A stretch of 17,266 bases of DNA from a bacterium (GTDB taxonomy: Bacteria; Planctomycetota; UBA11346), in contig JAIFKN010000278.1 in the NCBI GenBank assembly GCA_020049615.1, positions 1-17,266 on the forward strand, given 5' to 3'. Of the stretch, positions 1 to 7,361 are shown piece by piece (within the stretch, counting starts at the first letter, position 1; every line of letters begins with the position of its first letter). The position numbers were made by a program, and so were the translations under genes. The notes below the pieces were generated by a model, which saw nothing but the letters and a program-made list of their open reading frames with translations, searched no databases and was not told the origin of the DNA.

Positions 1-74
1 GCGAGATCGGCGGCGCTCGACAGGCGGACCTGGTCGAAACCGCCGATGCGGTAGAAATGGAAGGCGTGGGGCAT
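1..74 (-). CDS. N-terminal fragment of a gene running off the left edge (unknown family)
   Basis: The reverse strand opens at ATG 74-72 and stays open to the window edge, giving 24 residues that begin MPHAFHFYRIGGFDQVRL. A short His/Phe-rich start followed by GGFDQVRL resembles the N-terminus of a conserved hypothetical family I associate with PVC-type bacteria, but that is recollection and the fragment is too short to prove it. No Shine-Dalgarno sequence precedes the ATG. A TTGCCG / 16 bp / TATCCC promoter-like pair ends about 5 nt before it, which would give a leaderless or nearly leaderless mRNA. No function is assigned. Confidence 0.55.
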   Translation of the reverse strand, partial: MPHAFHFYRIGGFDQVRLSSAADL

Positions 75-79
75 GCCAG

Positions 80-107
80 GGGATAGCCCGGAACTGGACA
101 CCGGCAA
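80..107 (-). promoter_or_regulatory. Putative promoter of the left-edge gene
   Basis: On the reverse strand TTGCCG (107-102) is followed after 16 bp by TATCCC (85-80), 5 nt before ATG 74. The -35/-10 assignment is by eye. The 77-bp gap between this gene and the next (75-151) holds nothing else recognisable. Confidence 0.35.
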
Positions 108-151
108 GGAAGGGTGGGGGACGGCCGGACCCTGATGGCAGCGGCCAGCAC

Positions 152-685
152 CTACTTCCCCAGCCGCTCCCGCACCAGGATGCGCAGGCGTTCCTGGTCG
201 AGTCCCGGCGGGGAGCCGTGGCGATCGGCGCCGAGGCGGGCCAGGCTGAGGGTGGGGATGCGCCGGAGCAGCTCGGCCGCCACCGCCACGCAGCGCCGTT
301 CGAGGGCGGCCGGATCGCCCTGGCCGAGCCGGATCACCACCGCATCGGCGGGATAGCCCGGGACCGCGCGCTGCAGGCTCCAGGCCGGCAGCAGCTCGAC
401 CCGTGCCTCATCATCGTGGCTGGCGCTGATGCGCACATGCGCCTCGCGCGCCACCGCGCTGACCACCAGCCAGCGCCAGGTCGGCATGCGCACCTCGGGC
501 GGCGGGGCCAACTGCTCCCAGACCGGATCGGGCGCGACTGGCGCCGTGCGCCGGGCCAGAGTCGGCCACAACGCCACCGCCAGCAGGCCCGCCGCCACCA
601 CCGCCACCAGCACGCGCGCCGCCCGCTCGCCGCCGCGGCTCGGCGACGGGGCCGGCTCCAGCGTGGCGGTGCGTCGCGGGTTCAT
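152..685 (-). CDS. Single-pass membrane protein of unknown function
   Basis: 177 residues from ATG 685-683; the open frame extends further upstream but that part overlaps the preceding gene and is low-complexity Arg/Pro. The start overlaps the stop of the preceding gene in an ATGA arrangement (682-685), so translational coupling is likely. Residues 1-23 are charged and polar, about 24-43 form one hydrophobic segment (VLVAVVAAGLLAVALW), and the rest is a soluble domain. This predicts N-in topology with an exported or periplasmic C-terminal domain of about 130 residues. No family is recognised. The coupling suggests it works with the GyrI-like protein or at least shares its expression. Confidence 0.7.
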   Translation of the reverse strand: MNPRRTATLEPAPSPSRGGERAARVLVAVVAAGLLAVALWPTLARRTAPVAPDPVWEQLAPPPEVRMPTWRWLVVSAVAREAHVRISASHDDEARVELLPAWSLQRAVPGYPADAVVIRLGQGDPAALERRCVAVAAELLRRIPTLSLARLGADRHGSPPGLDQERLRILVRERLGK

Positions 686-1158
686 GCGTCGAGGAACACC
701 GCCACCTCGGCCGCCGGCAGCAGATTGCCGTCGGCGAGCTGGGTGCGGCGCAGGCGCACGCGCCAGTACGGGCGCAGGCGGTGGCCGAGGGCCTTGCCGT
801 GGTCGGCGAGGCGCCGCCAGGTCTGGCCGAGCAGCCGCACCGGACCGTGGTGGACCAGGGTCAGGGCGACGAGGTTGCGGTAGTCTTCGATCATCAGCCG
901 CTCGCCGCTGGCGGTGACGCCGCCCGGCCTGGGCATGCCGGTGACGGCACAGCCGACGTGGCATTCCCAGGCCTGCGGCGGCTCGTCATCCGGGGCGCCG
1001 GCGAGGAACACCTGCACCGCGCCGTACGGGCTGCCGCCCTGGGCGGTGGCCAGGCGGCGCACCTCGGCGGCGAGGAGGAGCGGATCGGCAGGCCAGCCCT
1101 GGCCGGCGGCGCAGGCCAGGCGCAGGTTGCCTTCACGGGTCAGTTTCGGATCGGGCAC
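682..1158 (-). CDS. GyrI-like small-molecule (effector) binding domain protein
   Basis: 158 residues starting at GTG 1158-1156. The stretch VHHGPVRLLGQTWRRLADHG (about residues 102-121), then a Tyr/Arg strand and a final VAVFLD strand, fits the second half of the GyrI-like/AraC effector-binding fold, in which a 'GPY..LGxAW' turn is followed by a helix and a C-terminal beta strand. There is no helix-turn-helix, so it is a stand-alone effector-binding protein and not a regulator. It lies 18 bp downstream of the mutarotase-like gene and overlaps the next gene by 4 nt, so the three probably form an operon. Family assignment is moderate; the ligand is unknown. Confidence 0.55.
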   Translation of the reverse strand: MPDPKLTREGNLRLACAAGQGWPADPLLLAAEVRRLATAQGGSPYGAVQVFLAGAPDDEPPQAWECHVGCAVTGMPRPGGVTASGERLMIEDYRNLVALTLVHHGPVRLLGQTWRRLADHGKALGHRLRPYWRVRLRRTQLADGNLLPAAEVAVFLDA

Positions 1159-1176
1159 GGCGGCAAGGTTGGGCGG

Positions 1177-2094
1177 TCAGGCGCCCATTGCCACCGTCGG
1201 CCCGCGCAGCCAGGACAGGGTCAGGCGATGGCTGTGCCAGCGCCCCGGGTCGAGCACATGCCGCCACGAGCGTGGCGCGTCGCTGGGGGTCGGCTGCGGC
1301 AGCGGCTTGGTCGCCAGCTCCATGCCGCGGGTGCGTTCGCGACCCAGCCACGGGGCCGCGGTCCGGCTTTTGTGCTCGGTCCACAGGCAGAGGTGCGGGA
1401 AGTCGCGCGGATCGAACTGCGCCAGCAGGGTGGCGGAGAGGCGGCGGTTGACCGCCTTCCACCAGCCGGCGCGCACCTGGGCGGTGCGGATGCTGCCGGT
1501 CGGCGGGGCGGCCACCGCCGGCATGGCCAGCGGATCGGCCACCGGCGAGCCGTCGATGTCGCGGCCAGGCCCCAGATCGGCGCTGAACTCGACCCCGTCG
1601 AGGAAGGCCCCGCCGAGCGTGGTGTGTTCGCACCATTCGACGTCGCGCTCGCGCGTGCCGCTCGGCCGCACCGCGGTGTCGACGATGAGGCGGTCGCCGT
1701 CGAGGGCGAGGCGGCGGCGCACGCGCAGGCGGGCCTGCGGCAGCCAGGTCTCGAGCACGACGCGGCCCTCGCCGGCGGCGAGGCGCCAGGTGCCGACGCC
1801 GGCCTCGCCGTGCAGCGGGCGGCGCTCGCCCGGACGCGGCGGGCCGAAACGGTCGATGCACAGGTTGCTGCCGCAGATGCCGTCGAGCAGGGCGGCGGTC
1901 GCCGGGTCGGGGTCGCTGGGGTCGCCCGGCTGCCACAGCGGCTGCCACAGCGGGTTCAGCTCGTCGCCGCAGCTGGTCAGGCTGCACAGGTGGCCGCCGC
2001 GGGCGGTGGCGACGACGCGGATCCGGCCGTTGTCGAAGGCCACGGCCGGGGCGCCGCGCCAGGTGGTCTGCGTGCAGGTGAGGGCATCGGGCAT
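1177..2094 (-). CDS. Galactose-mutarotase-like (aldose 1-epimerase fold) protein
   Basis: 305 residues from ATG 2094-2092. The open frame extends 26 codons further upstream, but that part covers a repeat region and lacks protein character. Features resembling sugar-mutarotase-like families are GGHLCSL near residue 33, NPLWQPLW at 47-54, a GSNLCIDRFG block at 75-84, LHGEAG at 94-99 and CEHTTLGGAFLDG at 155-167; the HGE and EHT histidines are candidate sugar-binding or catalytic residues. No signal peptide is seen, so it should be cytoplasmic. It likely binds or interconverts a sugar, but the members I recall are mostly uncharacterised. TAGGAC 13 nt before the ATG can be read either as a -10 box of a leaderless mRNA or as a weak AGGA ribosome site. 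Confidence 0.65.
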   Translation of the reverse strand: MPDALTCTQTTWRGAPAVAFDNGRIRVVATARGGHLCSLTSCGDELNPLWQPLWQPGDPSDPDPATAALLDGICGSNLCIDRFGPPRPGERRPLHGEAGVGTWRLAAGEGRVVLETWLPQARLRVRRRLALDGDRLIVDTAVRPSGTRERDVEWCEHTTLGGAFLDGVEFSADLGPGRDIDGSPVADPLAMPAVAAPPTGSIRTAQVRAGWWKAVNRRLSATLLAQFDPRDFPHLCLWTEHKSRTAAPWLGRERTRGMELATKPLPQPTPSDAPRSWRHVLDPGRWHSHRLTLSWLRGPTVAMGA

Positions 2095-2101
2095 GCTGCG
2101 C

Positions 2102-2107
2102 GTCCTA
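2102..2107 (-). promoter_or_regulatory. Putative -10 box (TAGGAC) of the mutarotase-like gene
   Basis: The reverse strand reads GGGTAGGACGCGCAGC directly before ATG 2094. The TA lies 13 nt upstream, matching the spacing seen at several other genes here. No convincing -35 is visible. The AGGA could instead serve as a ribosome-binding site. Confidence 0.3.
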
Positions 2108-2151
2108 CCCGCGCGGCGGCCGAGGGCCAGCGCAGCGTGCACCAGTGGATG

Positions 2152-2229
2152 CACAGGGAGGAACGGAGGCAACGGAGACGACCGGGCGTACCCGACATGC
2201 CGCCTCTGTTCCCTCCGTTCCTCCGTGTG
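2152..2229. repeat. 26-bp inverted repeat (23/26 match) at the 3' end of the vWA gene
   Basis: Left arm 2152-2177 and right arm 2204-2229 are reverse complements apart from three mismatches, with a 26-bp spacer. The arms are built on GGAACGGAGG and a related AACGGAG unit. The right arm ends 3 bp before the stop codon of the reverse-strand vWA gene, so the transcript could fold into a long hairpin and serve as a terminator. No U-tract follows. The composition also resembles dispersed intergenic repeats of some environmental genomes (recollection). Confidence 0.7.
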
Positions 2230-2232
2230 AAC

Positions 2233-3893
2233 TCAGCGCAGGCTGCGGGCCGCGCCGATCAGCCCGGCCAGCTCGGCGCGCTGGCCGGTGGGGTCGGCGC
2301 CGCGTCCGGACTCGGCCAGGCGGGCGACCAGGTCCCAGGTGCAGGCGCCGCGCCAGGGCGAGCGGCGCAACAGCATGCCGAAGCCGGCCGCCGCCGCGGC
2401 GGTGCGGAAGTCGGCGTCCATCTCGCTGGGCGTTGCCGGCACGTCGTGCTCCAGCAGGCGGCTCTCCGTCGCCTCGGGATCCTTCCAGCGCAGGCGCAGG
2501 CGCAGCAGCACGGACGGGGCGCCGGTGGCCGCCGGCGTGGCGAGGAACGGGTTGGCGTCGCCACCGCCCGCCACCGGCATGGCGGCGCCGGCCGGGACCA
2601 CCTCGTACAGCGCGGTGACGGTGTGGCCGGCGCCGATGTCGCCGGCGTCGACGCGGTCGTCGTTGAAGTCCTCGCGCTTGAGCACGCGGTTCTCGTAGCC
2701 GAGCAGGCGCCAGGCGCCGACCGCCGCCGGGTTGAAGAAGACCTGCACCTTGGCGTCCTTGGCCACGGTGACGAGCTGCCCCATCGCCTCGCGGGCGAAC
2801 AGGCGGCGGGCCTCGGCGATGCCGTCGATGTAGCCGTAGATGCCGTTGCCGTGGTCGGCCAGCGTCTCCAGGGTGTCGTCCTTGTAGTTGCCCATGCCGA
2901 AGCCGTAGGCGTTGAGGCGGCCTGGAGCTGCCCGCGGTCGTTGATGCCGACGTTGAAGTCGCCGTCGGTGCACAGCATCACCCGGCTGACCGTGCCGGGC
3001 GCGACACCACGGGCCGCTTCGCTGTAGGCCGCCTCGATCCCGCCGGCACCGTTGGTCGAGCCGCCGGAGCTCAGCGAGCGGATCGCCGTGCGGATGCGCT
3101 CCTGCTGGTCGCCCGCCGTCGCCGGCAGCAACGTGCCGGCGCGGCCGGCGTAGGTGACGATGGCGAGGCGGTCGCGGGCGGTCAGGTGCTCGGCCAGCAG
3201 GAGCAGCGATTCGCGCACCAGCGGCAGCTTGTTGGCGTCCGACATCGAGCCCGAGACGTCGACCAGGAAGACCAGGTTGAGCGGCGGACGCGCGGCGGCG
3301 TCGATCGCACGCGCGCGCAGGGCGACGCGCACCAGGCGGTGCTCCGGCGCCCACGGGCAGGCGGTGACGGCGGTGCTGGCGCGGAACGGCACGTCGGCGG
3401 TCGGGCTCGGCGCCGGATAGGCGTAGGCGAGGGTGTTGACCAGCTCCTCGATACGCACCGCACCGGCCGGCGGCAGCCGCTTCATCTCGCTGATGAAGCG
3501 CCGGCAGTTGGCGTAGCTCGCCGAATCGACGTCGAGCCCGAAGGTCGAAGCGTCACCGACCGGCGAGCCGGTGCGCACGAACGGATTGTCGACCACCGGG
3601 GCATAGCGCTCGCCGGTCTGCGGATCGACCTCCTCGCGCCAGCGCTGCGGGTTGCCCAGCTTCTCATCGTCGGCGCCCGTGCCGAGATCGCGATCGCCCG
3701 GCTCCTCGGGCACGGCGGCGATGGGCTTGAAGCCATCGACGGCGTCGGCCCCGGGCAGCGCCTTGCCGTATTCGTCTTCCCTGCCCGACACATCGCGTGC
3801 CTGCAGTGAATCCGTGCGGTAGATGGCCGTTCCCCGGTTGCACGCCCCGAACACCAGCAGGACGAAGGCGATGGCGAGCAGCGTGTATCTCAT
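2233..3893 (-). pseudogene. von Willebrand factor A / DUF3520 lipoprotein, frameshifted by an internal deletion
   Basis: Starts at ATG 3893-3891, overlapping the tetR stop by 4 nt (ATGA). An N-terminal hydrophobic segment runs to FGAC, a probable lipobox with Cys18. Next come the family's N-terminal block (NPFVRTGSPVGDASTFGLDV) and a vWA domain with an intact MIDAS: DVSGS at residues 212-216, Thr280 in SGGSTNG, and Asp310 in CTDGDFNVGI. At about position 2924 (residue 323) this frame leaves the family sequence. The matching C-terminal half (YGFGMGNYKDDTLETLADHG onward, about 228 residues, DUF3520-like) continues in another frame to TGA at 2235-2233. Against the family as I remember it, roughly 10 residues between GQL and RLNAYGFG are missing, so about 31 nt seem deleted. 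Both halves are otherwise well kept, so this is a recent lesion or a sequencing/assembly error. Intact members are surface or periplasmic metal-dependent binding proteins of unclear role. Confidence 0.8.
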
Positions 3894-4444
3894 AGCGTGT
3901 TCTCCGAGGGTTGCAGCAGCGGGAGGATGCGGCGGGCGTGGGCGGCGGCCTGCGGCGCCATCAGGCCGTCGCGGCGGCGCAGGTAGCGGTCGCCAAGCGG
4001 CCCGGTGATCGCGCCCCACAGCACCGCTGCGCCGTCGTCGTCCTGGCCGGTCAGGCGCTGCAGCACGGCGCGCACCGACTGGGCGTTGGCGCGGTCGACC
4101 TCCCAGGGGGTGAAGTCGTGCGGCGGGAAGACGAGCAGGGCGAGGGCGCGCGGGCGCTGGTCGTACATGCGATAGAGGATCTCCACCGCTGCGACCAGGG
4201 CGGCGGCCGGCGTCGGAGCGGTGGCGGCCAGGGCGGTGAACTCGCGCTCGATCGGCGCCAGGGCGAGGGCGTAGAGCTCGCGGCCGAGCTGCTCCTTGGT
4301 CGCGAAGTGCTTGAACATCGAAGCCGCGCCGACCTTGGCGGCGACGGCGATGTCGCGGGTGGGCACGGCCTCGTAGCCGCGGCGCGCGAACAGGTCGAAC
4401 GCGGCGTTGAGGATGCGGTCACGGACGAAGGCGCGGCGTCCCAT
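3890..4444 (-). CDS. TetR-family transcriptional regulator
   Basis: 184 residues from ATG 4444-4442. The N-terminal DNA-binding domain is classic TetR: RDRILNAAFDLFARRGYEAV at 8-27, then TRDIAVAAKVGAASMFKHFA (29-48) with the recognition helix and the aromatic/Lys-His-Phe end, followed by KEQLGRELY. The remaining 120 or so residues form an all-helical ligand/dimer domain with no recognisable ligand signature. Its stop overlaps the start of the vWA lipoprotein gene by 4 nt, so the two are co-transcribed. A perfect 20-bp palindrome 3 bp before its start codon, lying over a plausible -10 element, strongly suggests autorepression and control of the vWA gene. Confidence 0.93.
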   Translation of the reverse strand: MGRRAFVRDRILNAAFDLFARRGYEAVPTRDIAVAAKVGAASMFKHFATKEQLGRELYALALAPIEREFTALAATAPTPAAALVAAVEILYRMYDQRPRALALLVFPPHDFTPWEVDRANAQSVRAVLQRLTGQDDDGAAVLWGAITGPLGDRYLRRRDGLMAPQAAAHARRILPLLQPSENTL

Positions 4445-4447
4445 TGA

Positions 4448-4480
4448 AAGAAAGCATATGCTTTCTTATTGCGGATGCAA
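4448..4480 (-). promoter_or_regulatory. tetR promoter with overlapping 20-bp palindromic operator
   Basis: 4448-4467 is a perfect palindrome with half-site AAGAAAGCAT followed by ATGCTTTCTT, AT-rich in GC-rich surroundings. On the reverse strand a promoter-like pair, TTGCAT (4480-4475) and TATGCT (4458-4453), is separated by 16 bp; the -10 sits at the centre of the palindrome. The predicted transcript would start at or within a few nt of ATG 4444. Length, symmetry and position are typical of TetR operators, so self-regulation is the simplest reading. Confidence 0.75.
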
Positions 4481-4501
4481 GGGGGTAGCCGAAAGACGCG
4501 G

Positions 4502-4550
4502 CCAGCGACCAGCGGCCAGCGGCCAGCGGCCAGCAGCCAGCGGCCAGATC
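4502..4550. repeat. Tandem heptamer array, unit CCAGCGG, about 6.5 copies
   Basis: Seven consecutive 7-bp units from 4502: four exact or one-base variants of CCAGCGG, one CCAGCAG, another CCAGCGG, then a decayed CCAGATC that runs into the stop codon of the GH38 gene (TGA at 4551-4549). The same heptamer recurs at 8753-8773 and 9782-9802, always between genes. Replication slippage is the simplest origin; no function is evident. Confidence 0.85.
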
Positions 4551-7317
4551 AGGCGATGCGCAACGTCCCCACCCCGCGTCCAGCCAGCTGGCCAGGCACG
4601 ACCGGCCGTTCCAGCAGGTCGCACGGCACCGCCGTCCGCCGCAGCAGCGGGTGCAGCACGACGCTGGCGGCAGCGGCGGCAGCGCGGCAGTTCTGCAACC
4701 GCATGATCAGGCCGTGGCCGTCCTCGGCCGGCTTGAGCCCGACGATGGCGACCCCCTCCGGCACGGCCGCCAGATCGCCGCTCGCCGCCGGCAGATTGCC
4801 GGGATGGGCGCGGTCGAGCAGGGCGCGCAGCGGATGCGCCAGCGCCAAACCGTCGCGCAGGCTGTCGGCGTCGTCGTGCGGCGCGCCGGGGCGCAGGCTG
4901 AACTCCCAGGCATGGTCGCCGACCTCGGGCAGCGGATCGGGGTCGCAGCTCGCGCGCAGCAGGTCGAGGGCGATGACGCCCCGGTCGATCGACTGCGCAT
5001 GCACCCCGTCGTTGGCGATCAGCAGTGAACCGGCAGTGCCGTCGGCGCGCAGCCAGCGCAGGGTCGGGGTCGGCCGGCCCGGCTCCTCGTGCCGGGTCAG
5101 CGCGCCGTGCGGGATCTCATGCGTCAGCACCGCGTCGGCGAGGCGGGTGGGCAGACGCAGGACCAGGCGCGGGATGGTGGTGGACATGCTGCCGACCATC
5201 AGCCAGCGCGTCTCGACCCGCAGCAGCAGGCGGTCGGAGCCGGCATCGAGCGTCCACACCGCGGTGGCGGTGGTATCGCCCCAGCGCAGCTTGGCGCGGA
5301 AGGCGGCGCGCACCGGCCCGGGCTGGGCGATCTCGAAGCCGTCGCACAGCGGGACGCGCTCGGCCATCGGGTCGCCGATGATCCAGGCGTTCATCGCGTA
5401 GGGCCGCTCGTCGACCACGGTCAACTGGATCGGCGCCGCCAGCATCTCGACCCCGTCGCGCACGATCGAACAGGGCATGCCGCTGCGCCGGTCGAAGGCG
5501 ACGGTGAGGCGGCCGTTGGACAGTGTTACCGGGCCGCTCGGCCGGTTGACCCACGGCGGGTGGGACCGGGCGCCCTCGTCGGCGACGCTCGCCACTGCTG
5601 GCATGGCCGGGGCGGGCCCGGTGCCAGGCTCGACCGCCAGCGCGCTCCAGCCCAGGGCGCCGACCTGCACCGGCACGGCCAGGTCGACGTAGCGGTGGCC
5701 CCAGTAGCAGCCGTCGCCCAGGCGTTGGGTCGGCAGCAGCGCGCCGTCATACCGGCGCAGGCGCAGGGCGGGCGGCTCCTGGCGGTCGCGCCACGGGTAT
5801 TCGCCCTCCCACACGCGCAGCACCGCGACCTCGTCGCGCGGCGCCGCCACCGGGTTGAACCACACCGCCGCCGCCGGCCAGGCGTCGATCGGGCACCAGC
5901 CGTCGAGGCTGCCGACCTGGAAGCCGGCGCCGCCGCCGAGACGCGAGCTGGCCTGGGTCGGCACCACGCTGTCGGGCTCCGGCGCCCCGACCCAGCTGGT
6001 GTCGATGCGCGCCGCCAGGGTGCGCAGGGCGGTGCTGGTCACCGCGGTGGCGGAGGCGGTGGCGTCCTGCAGCGTCCCGGCGTGGTGCTCGCGCGTCGCG
6101 CGCACGCCACTGCCGGGCAGGATGTCGTGGAAGTGGCCGAAGCAGACGTGGCGCCAGGCGCTGCGCAGCTGCTCGTGGTCGATCGGATGTGCGGCGATGG
6201 CGCTGGCCAGGGCGGCGGCGGCGTCGGCCTCGGCGCACAGCGCCTCGCCGCGGCGGTTGCCGCGCTTGATCTGGCTCTGGCTGGTGAGGCAGCCGCTGTA
6301 CTCGGTGTTGAGCTCGCCGGTGATCACCGGCAGGCGCTCGCGCACGGCGTCGAGCTTGCCGAGGAAGGCGTCGAGCCGGCCCCAGCGCCAGCGCGGCCAC
6401 ACCGGCCCGAGGCGGCGGAGGTGCCGGCGGGTCGGGCCGCCGCCGTGGTCGCCGATGCCGACGATGTTCAGCCAGCTCTTCATCCCGGTGAGATCCTCGA
6501 CCGCGAACAGGTGCTTCGCCGCCTCGATATGCGGCTCGCCGTTGTACCAGGCCAGTTCGCGCCACAGCACCACCTCGCGGCCGTCCACGCCCTGCCAGCG
6601 GAACGCGGCGGGGCGGGCGGGAGCGCCGGTGCGGCAGGCGTAGGTGTGGCGGAAGCCGGCCTGGGCCAGCAGCCCGGGCAGGCTGGCGGCGTGGCCGAAG
6701 CAGTCCGGCACCCAGTCGATGCCGACTGCGTCCGGGGCCAGGCCGAGGTGCTCGCGACACCAGGCGCGGGCGAGCAGGGCCTGGTGGACGAAGCCCTCGC
6801 CGCCGATGCAGTTGCGCTCGGCCTCGACCCACTGGCCCGCCACCACCTCCCAGCGGCCGCCGGCGACGGCGGCGCGGATGCGCGCGAACAGCGCGGGGTG
6901 GTGCCGGCGCATCATCTCGTAGAGCGCCGCCTGGCTCTGCAGGAAGGTAAGGTCGGGAAACTCGTCAAGCAGGCGCAGCAGGGTGGTGAAGGTCGCAGCG
7001 CCGGTCGCCACCGTCTCCTGGTAGCCCCACTGCCAGTTCATGTCGATGTGGGCGTGGCCGATGCAGGTCACCTCGTAGGCCTTGGCCGCCGCGGCGAAGG
7101 GCAGCAGCGGCGCCTCGCCCTCGCGCAGCGCGTCGGCTGAGGACGCGCCCCGGACGAGGGCGGCGGCGAAGGCCGCCTCGGCGCGGTCGGCGGCGGCCGC
7201 CCCGCCGGTGGCGCCGCGCGCCCCGAGGCGGCGGACGAAGTCGGCCTGGGCGGCGAGGCGCTCGGCGGCCCAGCGGTCGGCGGCCTGGCGTTCCTGGAGG
7301 ATGCGGTCGGTGCTCAT
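4549..7317 (-). CDS. GH38 alpha-mannosidase-like glycoside hydrolase
   Basis: 922 residues from ATG 7317-7315; the frame is open 52 codons further upstream but that would cross the araC start. The GH38 signatures are in order: metal-site motif GHAHIDMNW (residues 87-95), the nucleophile motif WVPDCFGH with Asp205, GDHGGGPT at 289-296, GELNTEYSGC at 334-343, and a second histidine motif CFGHFHDILPGSG (392-404). Asp205 and the HxHID/HFHD histidines are the expected zinc and catalytic residues. The C-terminal half is the beta-rich mannosidase domain. No signal peptide, so a cytoplasmic enzyme acting on mannosyl oligosaccharides is likely; exact linkage cannot be read. The gene is divergent from araC. 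Length is in the normal range and no damage is visible. It ends in the heptamer array. Confidence 0.9.
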   Translation of the reverse strand: MSTDRILQERQAADRWAAERLAAQADFVRRLGARGATGGAAAADRAEAAFAAALVRGASSADALREGEAPLLPFAAAAKAYEVTCIGHAHIDMNWQWGYQETVATGAATFTTLLRLLDEFPDLTFLQSQAALYEMMRRHHPALFARIRAAVAGGRWEVVAGQWVEAERNCIGGEGFVHQALLARAWCREHLGLAPDAVGIDWVPDCFGHAASLPGLLAQAGFRHTYACRTGAPARPAAFRWQGVDGREVVLWRELAWYNGEPHIEAAKHLFAVEDLTGMKSWLNIVGIGDHGGGPTRRHLRRLGPVWPRWRWGRLDAFLGKLDAVRERLPVITGELNTEYSGCLTSQSQIKRGNRRGEALCAEADAAAALASAIAAHPIDHEQLRSAWRHVCFGHFHDILPGSGVRATREHHAGTLQDATASATAVTSTALRTLAARIDTSWVGAPEPDSVVPTQASSRLGGGAGFQVGSLDGWCPIDAWPAAAVWFNPVAAPRDEVAVLRVWEGEYPWRDRQEPPALRLRRYDGALLPTQRLGDGCYWGHRYVDLAVPVQVGALGWSALAVEPGTGPAPAMPAVASVADEGARSHPPWVNRPSGPVTLSNGRLTVAFDRRSGMPCSIVRDGVEMLAAPIQLTVVDERPYAMNAWIIGDPMAERVPLCDGFEIAQPGPVRAAFRAKLRWGDTTATAVWTLDAGSDRLLLRVETRWLMVGSMSTTIPRLVLRLPTRLADAVLTHEIPHGALTRHEEPGRPTPTLRWLRADGTAGSLLIANDGVHAQSIDRGVIALDLLRASCDPDPLPEVGDHAWEFSLRPGAPHDDADSLRDGLALAHPLRALLDRAHPGNLPAASGDLAAVPEGVAIVGLKPAEDGHGLIMRLQNCRAAAAAASVVLHPLLRRTAVPCDLLERPVVPGQLAGRGVGTLRIA

Positions 7318-7324
7318 GCCGGCG

Positions 7325-7330
7325 ATTGTA
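7325..7330 (-). promoter_or_regulatory. Putative -10 box (TACAAT) of the GH38 gene
   Basis: On the reverse strand TACAAT begins 13 nt before ATG 7317, the best match to a consensus -10 in the window, followed by CGCCGGC and the ATG. Transcription would begin at about the start codon, so the mRNA would be leaderless. It lies in the 44-bp divergent region shared with araC, where AraC binding could control both genes. No strong -35 is visible, as often for activator-dependent promoters. Confidence 0.5.
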
Positions 7331-7361
7331 GGCCGCCGGCCCAGCGCGACACTGCCCGACG

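Noticed and set aside
2900..2960. Programmed ribosomal frameshift in the vWA gene
   Set aside because: No slippery heptamer or downstream structure is evident at the junction, and about ten family residues seem missing, which a frameshift would not explain.
781..3027. Forward open frame of 748 codons across the mutarotase and vWA genes
   Set aside because: It lies antisense to the mutarotase-like gene and the 3' half of the vWA gene, which have recognisable motifs. Its translation is Ala/Gly/Arg/Val-rich with no domain, as expected for the opposite strand of high-GC genes.
4502..4550. CRISPR array
   Set aside because: Repeats are 7 bp and head-to-tail without spacers, and no cas gene is near.
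5089..7140. Forward open frame of 683 codons opposite the GH38 gene
   Set aside because: Antisense shadow of a well-supported GH38 coding sequence; low-complexity composition and no motifs.
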